A stretch of DNA of 64,000 nucleotides from Dillenia suffruticosa. Its lineage: Eukaryota; Streptophyta; Magnoliopsida; Dilleniales; Dilleniaceae. The notes under the pieces were generated by a model, which was not told the DNA's origin, made no database searches, and was given only the letters and a program-made list of their open reading frames with translations. The stretch covers positions 6,561,001 through 6,625,000 of the forward strand of contig JAVTVX010000012.1 of assembly GCA_033439265.1 (NCBI GenBank). The letters are read 5' to 3'. Below are positions 1-12,207 of this stretch, one piece after another. Each line of letters starts with the position of its first letter. The first letter of the stretch is position 1. The translations under genes and the position numbers were made by a program.

Positions 1-3000
1 TTTAATATTTTTGAAATTATAATTTTTCTAATATCATAACATTAAATCGAAATATTTTTATATATGCACTAAAACTTTTTCATAACATTAAAATAAAAAT
101 ACCGATCGTCACCATATTTGAAATTTTTTCAAAATTTTAAAAAATTCAAGATTAATATATTTATATTATCATTTTGAAATTGAATTTGTGTTTTTTTTTT
201 CATAATAATGTGGTTTAGTTAAAAATAAAATAAAATCTCTTTTCTTTTTCATGCAATCCAAATGGGAAGAAGAACAATGAGTATGGATATTTCGTCAACC
301 AAAGTATACAGCTTCATCGACGCATGGGTGACTTCATACTTGATGGTGAGTTTTTTTTTTTTTAGTTTTTCTTCAGTGAATTCATATATTGTGATTTTGA
401 TAAAATAATATTTATTTAAGACTATAGAAATATCAAGTAAAAAAGCTTGAAAATATTTTTGATTAAAAAATTAAAAGCATCATATTATAATACTATGCAA
501 ATTAAATAATAATTTGATTAAAAAATTTTATGATTATATTAAAAATATATAAAACATTTGTAATGCCTTCGTTGACAAAATTTTTTTTTTCAGAGACTAA
601 ATTTTGTAAAGTTTCTAAATGACAAACCACCGAAATCATATAATAAGAATTTTTTAAATTTTACTAATCGTAAAACCTTTTAATATATAAATTTTAACAT
701 TAATATTTTAATATATTAAATATTAATACATCATGTTTTTAAATAAAATATTACATATTTTAAATATTTAATTCTTGTAACATTAATATTTTTTTAGTAT
801 TAATACTAATTTGTAATATTAAAAATTAGTATTTAATAATTTATATATTAAATATTATATATTATATATATATATATATATTCAAATTGTTGATTACTTA
901 TAATATTAAATCAAAATTAAAATTTTTTTAAAATATTAAATTGAATATTAAATTAACTTGGTAATTCTATACATGGCAGAACTATCTTGGTAGTTATGCA
1001 CATCGACGTAGGGGTGACTTCATACTTGATAGTGAGTTTTTTTTTTTTTTTTTTTAGTTTTTCTTTAGTGAATTCATATATTATGATTTTGAAAAAATAA
1101 TATTTATTTAAGACTATAGAAATATCAAATAAAAAAGCTTGAAAATATTTTTGATTAAAAAAATTAAAAGCATCATATTATAATACTATGCATATTAAAT
1201 AATAATTTGATTAAAAAATTTTATGATTATATTAAAAATATCTAAAATATTTGTAATGCTATTTTTGACGAAATTGTTTTTTAAGGGTCTAAATTTTGTA
1301 AAGTTTCTGAATGATAATCCACCGAAATCATTTAATAAGAATTTTTTAAAATTTGCTAATTGTAAAACCTTTTAATATATAAATTTTAGCATAAATATTT
1401 TATTATATTAAATATTAAAATATCAAGTTTTAAAATAAAATATTACATATTTTAAATATTTAATTCATACAACATTAATATTTTTTTATATGGATACTAA
1501 TTTGTAATATTAAAAATTAGTATTCAATAATTTATATATTAAATATTAAATATTTTTTATATATATTCAAATTGTTGATTACTTGAAATATTAAATCAAA
1601 ATTAAAAATTTGTTAAACTATTAAATTGAATATTAAATTATCTTGATAGTTCTGCACTTTACAGAATTACCTTGATAGTTGTGCAGAACCGCCTTGCTGG
1701 TTTTGCATTTCGCAGAGCTACATGGGTTGTTGTACACTTCGCAGAACCACCCTATCGGTTTTGCACTTGGTAGAATTTCCTAGATAGTTCTGCAATTAGC
1801 GTAACTATTTTGGTAGTTCTATATTTCGCTGGTGATTCTGTTAATTTTTGTGACTGTATTTTTTTAATTTGAAAATATCTGTAAATTAGTTTTTTCTTAT
1901 TATTTTTAAAATTATAAATTTTCTAATATCATAAAATTAAATCGAAATATTTTTATATATGCACAAAAAATTTTGCATAACATTAAAATAAAAAACTAAT
2001 CGTCACCATACTTGAAATTTTTTGAAAATTTTAAAAAAAATCATGATTAATATATTTATATTACCATTTTGTAGCTTAATCTGTACTTTTTTCATAATAA
2101 TATGGTTTAGTTAAAAAAAAAAAAGAAAATCTATTTTCCCTTTAAAGCAATCTAGATGAGAAGAAGAATAATGAGTGTAAATATTTCATTGACCAAAGTA
2201 TACAGCTTCATTGACGCAAGGGTGACTTCATACTTAATGATGATTCTTTTTTTTTTTTTTTTTTTCTTTAGTGACTTCATATATAATGATTTTGATAAAA
2301 TAATATTTATTTAAAATTATAGAAATATCAAGTTAAAAAATTTTAAATTATTTTTTATTAAAAAACTTTAATGCGTCATACTATAATAGTATGCAAAAAA
2401 AAATAATTCGATTAGAAAATTTTATGATTGTATTAAAAATATCTAAAATATTTATAATGCCTTCTTCGATGATTTTTTTTTGAGGAACTAAATTTTTTAA
2501 AATTTCTGAACGGCAACCCACTGAAATCGTATATTAAAAATTTTTAAAATATTGCTAACTATAAAATTTTTTAATATATAAATTTTAGCATTAATATTTT
2601 AATATATTAAATATTAATACTTCAGGTTTTAAAATAAAATATTATATATTTTAAATATTTAATTCTCACAATATTAATATTTTTTAGTATTAATACTAAT
2701 TTGTAATATTAAAAATTAAATATTTAAAATTATTATTTAATAATTTATATATTAAATATTAAATATTTTTTATATATATTCAAATTATTGATTACTTGTA
2801 ATACAAAATCAAAATTAAAAATTTTATAAAATATTAAATTGAATATTAAATTACTTTTGTAGTTCTGCACTTGGCGGAACTACCTTGTTAGTTGCGCAGA
2901 ACCACCTGGCGGTTCTGCACTTCGCAGAGCTACATGCGTAGTTCTGTACTTCGCAAAACCATTCTTGTGGTTCTGCACTTCGCAAAACTATATTGATAGT

Positions 3001-3060
3001 TCTGCACTACGCTGGTAGTTCTGTCAATTTTAGTGCCTTAATTTTTTTAATCTAAAAATA
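1..3060. repeat. AT-rich long direct repeats, three imperfect copies
   Basis: Three copies of one AT-rich unit are recognisable. Each contains the landmark 'gggtgacttcatactt', at about 327, 1011 and 2220, followed by a poly-T run, 'attcatata' or a close variant, and several hundred bases of matching AT-rich sequence ending in 'ttaaatattaaatta'. Copies 1 (about 1-960) and 3 (about 1895-2870) also share the preceding 300 bp ('taaatcgaaatatttttata'); copy 2 (about 1000-1650) lacks it. Each copy is followed by a stretch rich in 'gttctgcac' and 'gcagaac'. No open frame of note is present. The family is not recognised. Confidence 0.75.
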
Positions 3061-5790
3061 TCTGTAAATATCTGAAAATTTTATAATTGAATTAAAAATA
3101 TCTAAAATATTTATAATGCCTTCGTCGACGAAATTTTTATAAATGAATTTTTTTTTTGATATTTTTAGTATTTTTAATATAACCGTAAAATTATTTTAAA
3201 TATGAATTTTTTAAATATTAAAATATTTTCAAATATTTTTTAACTTAATATTTTTATAATTATAATTTTTATAAATTGTAATTCTACCATACACATTTTT
3301 TAAATATTTAAATATTCATTTAACATTAAATATATTAAATTAAAATGAAAAACATATCATTATAATATTAATATTTTTGTAAAATTTAAAAAATATAAAC
3401 ATTAATTTGTAATTATAATATTTAATAATTTAAGTTGAAAAAATGTAAGAATTTTTTTGTTGAAAAAAATACAATGCTTTTTTAATACAAAAAGTGATTG
3501 CACTCGGGTTCGAACATGAAACGTACTATGATTGTTCTACACTATGCACACTGAACAATAAAGTTCTACTCGTGCAGAATGAACTTCTGCGTTGCAGAAC
3601 TTAGTTCTGTATGACTACAGAGATGCAGAATTTTGTGGTTCTGTAATGCACTATGCATAACTTAATTCTGCAGTGCACTATGTCCATTGTTTTTTCTTTT
3701 TCATTCTCATTTGTTTAAATTCGATCTAAATATCCTAAATTAAAATAAAAAATATCTGTATAATATTAATATATGTGTAAAATCTAAAATATAAAAAAAA
3801 AATGAATGTTCTGAGGGGATAAATTATTAAAAATATCTAAAATATTTATAATGTTTTTGTCGATGAATTATTTTTTTTAGAGGGGTTAAATTATAATATT
3901 TTGAGTTCTGTATTGCATAACATGTAGACCTTAGTTCTGCAGTGCAGAACTTTTCACCATTTTCAATTTTTTTTTTTTTTTACTTTTCAATTCAACACAA
4001 TTTATCATATAAAGTAAGTTAACAAATTAATAGTTAAAATGTATGTTGATAATATTTTTAACATGCCACTGTTATAATAATATTTTTTTATCTTTATAGA
4101 TCATCTTGAGCAGAAAAAATAAAAGTCTTGCGCTATGCCTATGGCACACATATTAATATTTGATAACACAAAAAAATATAAAAACACCAAACACTGTTCC
4201 ATTTGATGGAATCTTTTTGTTTTCATAAAAATAGTTTTATCGTATCATAAAAGACAAAATATTTCAAATATATTTTTATACATGTTATAGTAAAAGGAAA
4301 AAAAAAAAAAGAAAAGCTCACTACGCAGTACTATGGGATCATGCTAGTTATACGAATCACAGTTAATTTTGTGTTACGAACTATGGAATTATCAAATCGT
4401 ATTATATTAGTTCTGTGCGTATAATTTTTTTTCTTAAATTTAATGAATTATAATTTCTAAAATGACATACATTAAATCTTTTTTTTTTGTAATTTTAGAA
4501 ACAACTGTCTCTCTATCCCATAAAAGTTTTGATATCTTAGAGATGTAATTTTTCCAATAAATTTTTAATTATCAATTGAATTTTTTCACTATTTTGTTAT
4601 TATGTTCGGCAGTTTTGTATACCAAACAAAGTCACAACTTTAAAAATTTGATGAAATTCTTTTCATTTCCATTCAAATTCAATATGCAATTAATAATAAC
4701 CTTTTTATTACTTATAACACATTTTTACTATATTTTTCTAAACTTTGTAATTGATGGAGGTTATGACGCATAACAACGTGCTTGCAATTGAAACCAAGTA
4801 AATGGCACTTCACAAGTTGGATTACTGGGCACATGCCATACAACAAACAATAGACTTTGATGGCTTTGCATGAGCTCCATACATCTTTGATAGTTCTGCA
4901 CAAGATCCTTGCTAACAGCTATGAGTACGTCTGTATCATTTCTATAAGCGATCTACGATTTAGGGACACACCCTATCCTATTATCTCCTTGTTAGATCAA
5001 AAAGCAATTACATGAAAGAGAAAATTAGAGACGGATCTTGAGACAAGGTTGGAGAGGAAGACCAACTACAGATTGAAAAGAAAAATATATAAAAAAATAT
5101 TAGTTGCACAAATTAAATATTCTCAAGAACTAAAAACATAAAGATTTGAGATTGAACACTATGACATTGAATCTAGAACGCAAGCATTTAAGGATCGTTC
5201 AGTGCTCAAGAAAATATAAAAATTTTTTAGTTAGGCAAATTTGAAATTTGCTGGCACAGATGCATACCACGTAATTTTTTTTTTCAAAAAGTGCAATATT
5301 TTTTTTGTTGCAAGAAGTGCAATATTTTGTTATTGCAAAAAATGATTGTACTCATATTTAAATATGAGACACACTTTATAGAATTATATAATTCTGCACT
5401 ATGCACGCAGAACTATGCAGTTCTTCGTGTGTAGAACATCAATACAGAAATATTTTTTTAATCTAAAAAGTTTGTAAATTATATTTTAGTTAGTATTTTT
5501 AAAATTATAGTTTTTCTAATATCATAATATTAAATTAAAGTACTTTTATATATGCAAAAAAAATTCGCATATTTTTAGTATTTTTAATATAATTGTAAAA
5601 TTATTTCGATTATGAATATTTCAATATAAAAATATTTCCAAAGATTTTTTACTTAATACTTTTATTATTATAATTTTTATAATATTATAGTATTGTAATA
5701 TTTTCTCTAAATATCATTTATTTCAAATATTTTTTATATTTTTAATATAATCATTAAATTTTTAATCTAAAAATAAAAAAATTGAAAAAA
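3061..5790. repeat. AT-rich repeat DNA with scattered GCAGAAC motifs
   Basis: There is no gene here. The section from about 3480 to 4330 reappears in degraded form at about 6790-7550. Shared landmarks are 'actcgggttcgaacatga' at 3502 and 6805, and 'cataaaaatagtttt' at 4224 and 7443, so the spacing is about 3.2-3.3 kb. A third weaker copy of the first landmark region lies near 5340. This indicates a higher-order repeat of which the window holds two partial copies. Short reading frames in this stretch (for example around 4576-4903) have no recognisable features. Confidence 0.6.
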
Positions 5791-5837
5791 ATGATGTAAG
5801 CTCTGCGCAGTGCAAAACCACATCGTTCTACACTACG

Positions 5838-6037
5838 CAGAACTATATGGTTCTACACTTTGTGGTTTTGCGCAGTGCAGAACCATATCGTTTTGCACTT
5901 TGTGATTCTGTGCAGCGCAGAATCACGTCGTTCTGTACTTTGTGGTTCCACACAATACAAAATCACGTCGTTTTGCACTTTGTGATTCCGTACAGTATAG
6001 AACCACGTCGTTCTGCCTTGTGCAGAACCATATGGTT
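5838..6037. repeat. 40-bp tandem repeat, about five units
   Basis: Units start at 5838, 5878, 5918, 5958 and 5998, exactly 40 bp apart. Each begins with CAGAAC, or a one- or two-base variant of it, and carries a GTTCTG-like hexamer 12 bases later, then 'cactttgtg'. The open frame across this stretch (5847-6092) only reflects lack of stops in the repeat; 40 is not a multiple of three, so it would not encode a repeated peptide. Confidence 0.85.
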
Positions 6038-6474
6038 CTATACAATGCAGAACTACTTTTTTTTAACAGAATTAATTTCTTTTAAAATATAACCAACAAC
6101 GTATCTAATTACAGAACCACATAAGTGGAACATAGCTAATCACATAACTTATTTTTTCTTGTAGAACTACTTTTGAACTATTTTTTTAGAAAAACTTTTT
6201 TTTTGTAATGGCAATACAGAACTACTTTTTTTTTTGAAACAGAAGTACTTTTTTTATAAACGGCATAATAGAATTATTTTTTTTAGCATAAGTACTTTAT
6301 TTTTTTAACACACCTAACTACGAAACTTTTTTTTTTTTGGCAAAACCAGTCTTTTTTAGACGAACAATGCAGTTTTGTATGGTGCAGAATCATATGGTTC
6401 TTTTAACAGAACTATCCTGAACTATTTTTTAGAACTACTTTTTTTTTAGCAGAATAATGCAGTTCTGCGTGACG

Positions 6475-6567
6475 CAGAACCATGTTGTTCTGCACTGGGC
6501 AGAACCATATGGTTCTACATGGTGCAGAATCATACCGTTTTGTGCTGTGCAGAACCACATGGTTCTT
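6475..6567. repeat. 25-bp palindromic tandem repeat, array 1
   Basis: Units start at 6475, 6500, 6525 and 6550. Each is CAGAAC, six variable bases, GTTCTG (or a one-base variant) and a seven-base spacer. The first 18 bases of each unit form a 6-bp stem with a 6-base loop. The last unit is partial. Confidence 0.85.
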
Positions 6568-7583
6568 TTAGCAAAAGTATTTTTGAACAATTTTTTTTAG
6601 CATAACTATTTTCTTTTTTTTAATGGCATTACATAATAACGTACCTAATTATAGAATTACTTTTTTTTTAGTAGACTACTTTTTTTTTTAACAGTATCAC
6701 AGAACCATTTTTTCTTCGTATCAGTCCTACTTTTTTTTCAAACATATCTAACCACAAAACCACATAACTACACTTTTTTTTAACATACCTAACTACAGAA
6801 CTATACTCGGGTTCGAACATGAGACCACTTTGATAGTTATGCACTATGCGCATAGAACAATGAAATTCTGCCCGTGCAGAACTTGATTCTGCACTGCAGA
6901 ACTATGAGTTTTTTAATATAAAAAATTTATAATTTTTTATAGCATTACGATATTGTAATATTTTCTGTAAAAATTATGTATTTCAAATATTTTTGATATA
7001 ATCATAAAAATTTTTAATTTAAAGATATAAAAAAAATATGAAACAAATGAAATATAGTAAAAACGTTATGATATTATATAATATTATAATACTGTAAATT
7101 TTATAATTACAAAAATAAAGTTCTGCACTGCAGAGTGCAGAACCATAACGAGTTAAATATCATACAAAAAACCACAGTAAAAAATAAAAGTAAGGGGTAC
7201 ACCATAATACATCTACCAAAAAAGTAAAACATTTCGGATTTTTTTTGTTTATATTTTGACCTAACACTTTCAATTTTTTTTATACTTTTCAATTTAATAT
7301 TAATAAATGTATTTATCACAAAATGATGTCATATCACCAACACAATTTGAAGAGGAAAAAAAAAGTCATGCAGGCATATATGCTAATATTCGATAACCTC
7401 AAAGATATAAAAATACAAAATTTTATTAGATGAGATTTTTTTCATAAAAATAGTTTTGTCATAATATCACAAAAAGTAAATAAAATCCAAAATATATTTC
7501 TATACGCATTATACCATACTATACTATAGCGAAAAAAAAGCTCAGTGTAACCAAGCAGCCTTGTGTCAACGAAACCTACTGTT

Positions 7584-7617
7584 CTCGTCGACTAAAGTTG
7601 AGACTTTCGTCGACGAG
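7584..7617. other. Perfect inverted repeat CTCGTCGAC / GTCGACGAG
   Basis: A 9-bp perfect stem (7584-7592 with 7609-7617) around a 16-base loop. Pairing extends three more base pairs after a one-base bulge. It stands out because the sequence around it is AT-rich. No function can be assigned. Confidence 0.6.
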
Positions 7618-9491
7618 ACATTCACCCTTCTTCAACAAAGAAGGGGTCAAGCATGCCAACAAAATCCAAAATATACCCAACCATTAAAAAAAACACAGAA
7701 TCATGTCGTTCTGTGCAGTACAGAACCGCATACAGAACTACTTCCATTCGTATCATGCAGAACATACCTAACGATTTCCTAACATGCAACTTTTTTTTTT
7801 TTTTTTTTTTATAATTCCATTCTTACAGCAAAACTACTGATTTCCTAACATAAAGAACTATAGAAGTATTTTTTTAAGGTACCAAACTACATAACTATTC
7901 TTTTTTAATAGAACCACTTTTTTTTAATGGTGTTACAAAACTACTTTTTTTGAATATAGCTAACTACAGAACTTATTTTTTCTTGCAGAACTATTTTTGA
8001 ATAATTTTTTTTAATGGCATTACAGAACTATATTTTTTTATAGCAACATTACTTCATGGTTTTGCGTGGTGCAGAACCATGCCGTTCTGTGCTGTGCAGA
8101 ACCACATGGTTTTTTTAACAAAAATACTTTTGAACAATTTTTTTAGCAGAACTATTTTTTTTTTAATAGTATTACATAACTACTTTTTTTGTTGCAGAAC
8201 TACAGTTTTTTAACGTACCTAATTACATAACTACTTTTTTTTGTAGATAATTTTTTTTAATGGTATCACAAAACCCCTTTTGTTTCGTATCAGTCCTACT
8301 TTTTTTTTTGAACATATCTAACCACAATACCACAGAACTACATTTTTTTTAACATACCTAACTACAGAACTATATAACTACTTTTTTTTAACATTACTAT
8401 TGTTTTTAAAACATAACCGACAGCATATCCAACAACAGAATTACAAAAGTATTTTTTTTAACATACCAAACTACATAATTATTTTTTTTTAACAGAACAA
8501 CTTTTTTTTAAAGGCGGAACAAAACTCCTTTTTTTGAACATATAGCTAACTACAGAATCTATTTTTTTTTTTTTTTGTAGAATTACTTTTGAACTATTTT
8601 TTTTAGTAGAACTATTTTTTTAATGGGATTACAGAACTATTTTTTTTTTGTAGCAGAAGTTCTTTTTTTTTCGAACATACTTAACTACAGAACCATTTTT
8701 TTTAGTAGACTACTTTTTTTTTAATGGCATAACAGAACCATTTTTTTTTAGCAAAACTACTTTAATTTTTTTTTTAACATACCTAACCACAAAACTTTTT
8801 TTTTTAACATACCTAATGGAAGACCTATTTTTTTATAGCAAAACTACTTTTTTTTAGTAGAACAATGTAGTCCTGCACGGTGCAGAACCATGTCGTTTTG
8901 TGCACTACAGAACCACATGGTTCTTTTAGTAAAACTATTTTGAACTTTTTTTTTAGCAGAACAATTTTTTTTTAGTAGCATTACAAACTAATTTTTTGTT
9001 GTAAAATTACCCTTGTTTTTAAACATACAAAACCACAGAACTACTTTTTTTTTTAATGGCATTACAGAACTACTTTTTTTTTTCATATTAGACCTACTTT
9101 TTTTTTTCAATATATCTAACTGCAAAACTACTCTTTTTTTAACATACAGAATTACAGAACCACATAACAACATTTTTTAAGAGAACTATTTTTTTTTTGA
9201 AAACATAACCGATAATATATCTAACTACAGAACTACAAAAGCATTTTTTTTTAACGTACCAAACTACATAACTATTTTTTTTAACAGAACCACTTTTTTT
9301 AATGGCGTTACAAAATTATTTTTCTTGAACATACCTAACTACAGAACTTAAGTTTTTCTTATAGAACTACTTTTGAACAATTTTTTTTAATGGCATTACA
9401 GAACTACATTTTTTTTTGTAGCAGAATTACTTTTTTTTCTTGTACATTCCTAACTAAAGATCTTTTTTTTTAGCAAAACTACTTTTTTTAG

Positions 9492-9572
9492 CAGAACCAT
9501 GTCGTTCTGTGTAGCGCAGAACCATGTCGTTCTGTGTAGCGCAGAACCATGTCGTTCTACGCCGGGCAGAAC
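9492..9572. repeat. 25-bp palindromic tandem repeat, array 2
   Basis: Units start at 9492, 9517, 9542 and 9567 (the last partial), exactly 25 bp apart, with the same CAGAAC-N6-GTTCTG-N7 design as the array at 6475. The first two units are identical and the third differs only near its end. Confidence 0.9.
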
Positions 9573-9580
9573 CAAATCCA

Positions 9581-10811
9581 TCAATAAAAAATTCCAGATT
9601 TAAGACCCTATTATTAAAAAATATATATATACTTCTGCAACTCCTTATAGTTGTTCTGTAAAATCAATAGTTTTGAATTATCAATTGTAAATCCACTTAT
9701 ATATTATAACACACAAAGATCCACGACATTTATAAAAACCAAACGATAACGGTGGCCTGTATAAAAAACAATATAAAGAAAAACAATACAAAGAGCAACC
9801 AAACAAGTTTTTAACAAAGCAACCAAACAAACCATGGAGTTCTGCAGACCCAAGGCTCACGATTGCAGAACAACCGAGTGAAGCTATTGCAGAACTGAAA
9901 GTGCTATTGCAGAACTACCCTAAACCCAGAACTACGAAGTAGAGTTATTGAAGAAATGAGTTTTTACAGAACTATTGTAGAATCACTAAAGTGCTATTAT
10001 AGAAAGAACTACTGGCAGAACTATAGAATTGGGCTATTGTAGAATCAATAAAGTGCAATTGCAGAACTACGGAGCGGAGCTATCGCAGAACTGAGCCATT
10101 GCGGAAAGAACGATGAACAAAACCACCAAAATGCTATTGCAGAACTACCAAATACAGAACTTCCTACCAAGTGCAAAAAAATCGAGACATAGTTAGTTGT
10201 AGTCCAATAAAAGTAGGAGCAGAAGCTAAATGCAAAAAAAAAAAAAAAAAAAAAATCACAAGACAAACGAAAAACAAACAATAAAAATCAAAACCAAAGA
10301 AATACCAAAACCCAACCAAGCAAGCAAACCAAAATCTCACAGTAAATCCTCACACACCACTCTCCAGAATCTGAAAAAAAATCAGCAATAAACCTAAAAA
10401 GTAGCAAAACAACACAAACCCAAACAAAACCTTACAAATACAAACCCTAAAAATAGAGAAAATCACCTCCATACCTCATCACCATTAGGCACACCACTCT
10501 TCTCAACAGAAACTAAAAAAACAACATTTTTACATTAGAAACAAATACAAAGAACAACAAGTAAAATAACCGTCGAACAAAGTAAATGTTTAGAAGCAAA
10601 GACAAAGACAAACCTTCACAAGAGAGAGGAATCATTCTCATAATCAGTACCTGAACCCAAACGTCTCCATTTGCCATACTAAGGGAGAGATAGTGAGAGA
10701 GAGAGAGTGAGCGTATGTGTCCAACTTTTATAGAGAGATAAAGAGAGAGAGTGAGAGAGAGAGAGAGTGGACAACACATAGGAACGGCTTGCATACACCA
10801 TAATCATTAAG
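9581..10811. repeat. GCTATTGCAGAACT-rich stretch and GA-rich tail
   Basis: From about 9830 to 10160 the phrase 'gctattgcagaact' and variants occur many times in one orientation, so the GCAGAAC theme continues in a different context. 10200-10470 is A-rich with 'aaccaaac' runs. 10680-10770 holds GAGAGAGA microsatellites. Open frames on the minus strand here (10045-10281, 10513-10794) are composition artefacts. No gene is seen. Confidence 0.6.
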
Positions 10812-11320
10812 ATATGGCACACTACCCTCTATCTAAATCATCAATCAGAAAGGAGAATATCTAATCGTGCAGAATGCAATGAGTACTCAAGGGATGGCCT
10901 CCATTGACCTCTTTTTTTTTTTCAAAAGTACAAAGAGAAGGTAATTTTATAAAAATCTCCAAATCCCCTAATTGTCACACAAGAGTAAAAAAAATGAAGT
11001 CATTCTGAAATATAAACAAGGACAAAAAGGTAAATCATGACAAAGTCCTCCAAACCACTCCAAATATGTGGCACACTACCCTCTATCTAAATTGTCTATC
11101 AAAAAGGAGAACATCTAATTGTGCAAAATGCAATGAGTACTCAAGGGATGGCCTCCATTGACCTCTTTTTTTTCAAAAGTACAAAGAGAAGGTAATTTTA
11201 CAAAAATCTCCAAATCCTCTAATCGTCACACAAGAGCAAAAAAAATGAAACCATTATGAAATATAAACAGGGACAAAAAGGTAAATCATGACAAAGTTCT
11301 CCCAACAACCCCAAATCTGT
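10812..11320. repeat. 254-bp tandem duplication
   Basis: Two head-to-tail copies share 'ggcacactaccctctatcta', 'gcaatgagtactcaaggg' and 'gacaaaaaggtaaatcatga'. Corresponding points at 10815 and 11069 give a period of 254 bp. The copies differ by scattered substitutions and by the length of a poly-T run. There is no coding content. Confidence 0.9.
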
Positions 11321-11838
11321 TTTCAGTGAAATCAGCCATAAAATCTACTCCATTAATGTTTCTAGAATGACAAGAGAGAAAGAAAGAAAGAGAAAGAAAA
11401 AAATACGTTAATATTTCTGAAATGAAATGAAAAGAAAAAAAAGAGAGGAAAAAAAAAAGAAAACAACGGGCCACATCAACTCTACCTCACCAACGACCAA
11501 TCATCCTGCGCTAATTGGAGGACGACAAAACCCAGGTGACAAGAGGTATTTCACGCTTATATCTATATTGTTAATAATATATATATATATATATATAACT
11601 AGTAAATATATAGTAAGCGGTAGGTCGTGTTTAGTGAATATATACGTGTCCTTTCTATTAATCAAAAGAGAGATTTGCAAGGCAAGTGAAGTTGGAAACG
11701 GGTCCAATAAAATGGGCATCGTGGATGCAGGCCTTTCATGCGAGGGATGACTAAGAATGGCATTCACTTATTGATATTCGGATTTTATCTTATTAATTTG
11801 ATTAAATATTATAAGACTTATTGAAGAATTAAATCTTT

Positions 11839-11876
<38 letters not shown>

Positions 11877-12039
11877 AAATTTAAATTTAAAATCCTTAAT
11901 TAAAATAATAAAATATTCGTCAAACTAAAAGAATTTAGTTTCTCACTTCCCACCGTAGTGCTTTTCTCTCGATCTTCTTAGAATACGTTAATCAACGTGG
12001 GTTGACTCAATTGAATGTAGAGTTGAGTTTTTTTAAATA
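11321..12039. other. Gene-free AT-rich stretch with TA microsatellites
   Basis: Contains GA-rich DNA near 11370-11465 and (TA)n runs near 11578-11596 and 11844-11872. The overlapping 107-aa plus and 88-aa minus frames at 11427-11767 show no recognisable domain and are not supported as genes. Confidence 0.5.
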
Positions 12040-12207
12040 TGACCGAGATTCGACTCTCGCTGGAAGTATCGGACCCTCGTGTGTATGGAGCATTCCCCGT
12101 TGAGAGATCCGTCCTCTGAAAAGAAGCCACTACAGCGGTCGATTCGAATTAATCGGGATAAAATCCCGAATACTGGACGGTGTCTAAGATATGGTACAAA
12201 AAAAAAA
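12040..12207 (+). mobile_element. SINE-like element with A-rich tail
   Basis: A GC-richer island begins with 'gagattcgactctcgc', which resembles a tRNA-type B box. It continues with 'tcgattcgaattaatcggga' and 'tcccgaatactgga', and ends in 'ggtacaaaaaaaaaa'. This layout, with a 'TTAATCGGG..CCCGAATAC' 3' section running into an A tail, is typical of plant tRNA-derived SINEs. A diverged copy of the 3' section lies at about 12690-12772 ('ctcggatactgattgg' then 'caatacaaaaaaaaaa'). I did not find a clear TSD. Confidence 0.5.

Larger units (their letters stand above)
5791..9580. repeat. Array of short inverted GTTCTG / CAGAAC motifs with poly-T spacers
   Basis: The stretch is built from 'gcagaaccac', 'ggttctgc' and 'cagaactactttttt' blocks, repeated dozens of times with poly-T runs between them. 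The two hexamers CAGAAC and GTTCTG are reverse complements, so many short dyads result. Exact tandem sub-arrays are listed separately. Phrases such as 'catacctaactacagaacta' recur through 6300-9450, and larger blocks recur near 6470, 8050, 8880 and 9490. No coding region is supported. The repeat family is not recognised. Confidence 0.75.

Noticed and set aside
5847-6092. 81-aa frame in the left repeat region
   Set aside because: Lies on the 40-bp tandem array; the period is not a multiple of three and the peptide has no recognisable features.
6475-9572. CRISPR-like array (regular repeats with spacers)
   Set aside because: Spacers are 6-7 bases only, no cas genes, and the context is a plant nuclear genome; this is a tandem satellite.
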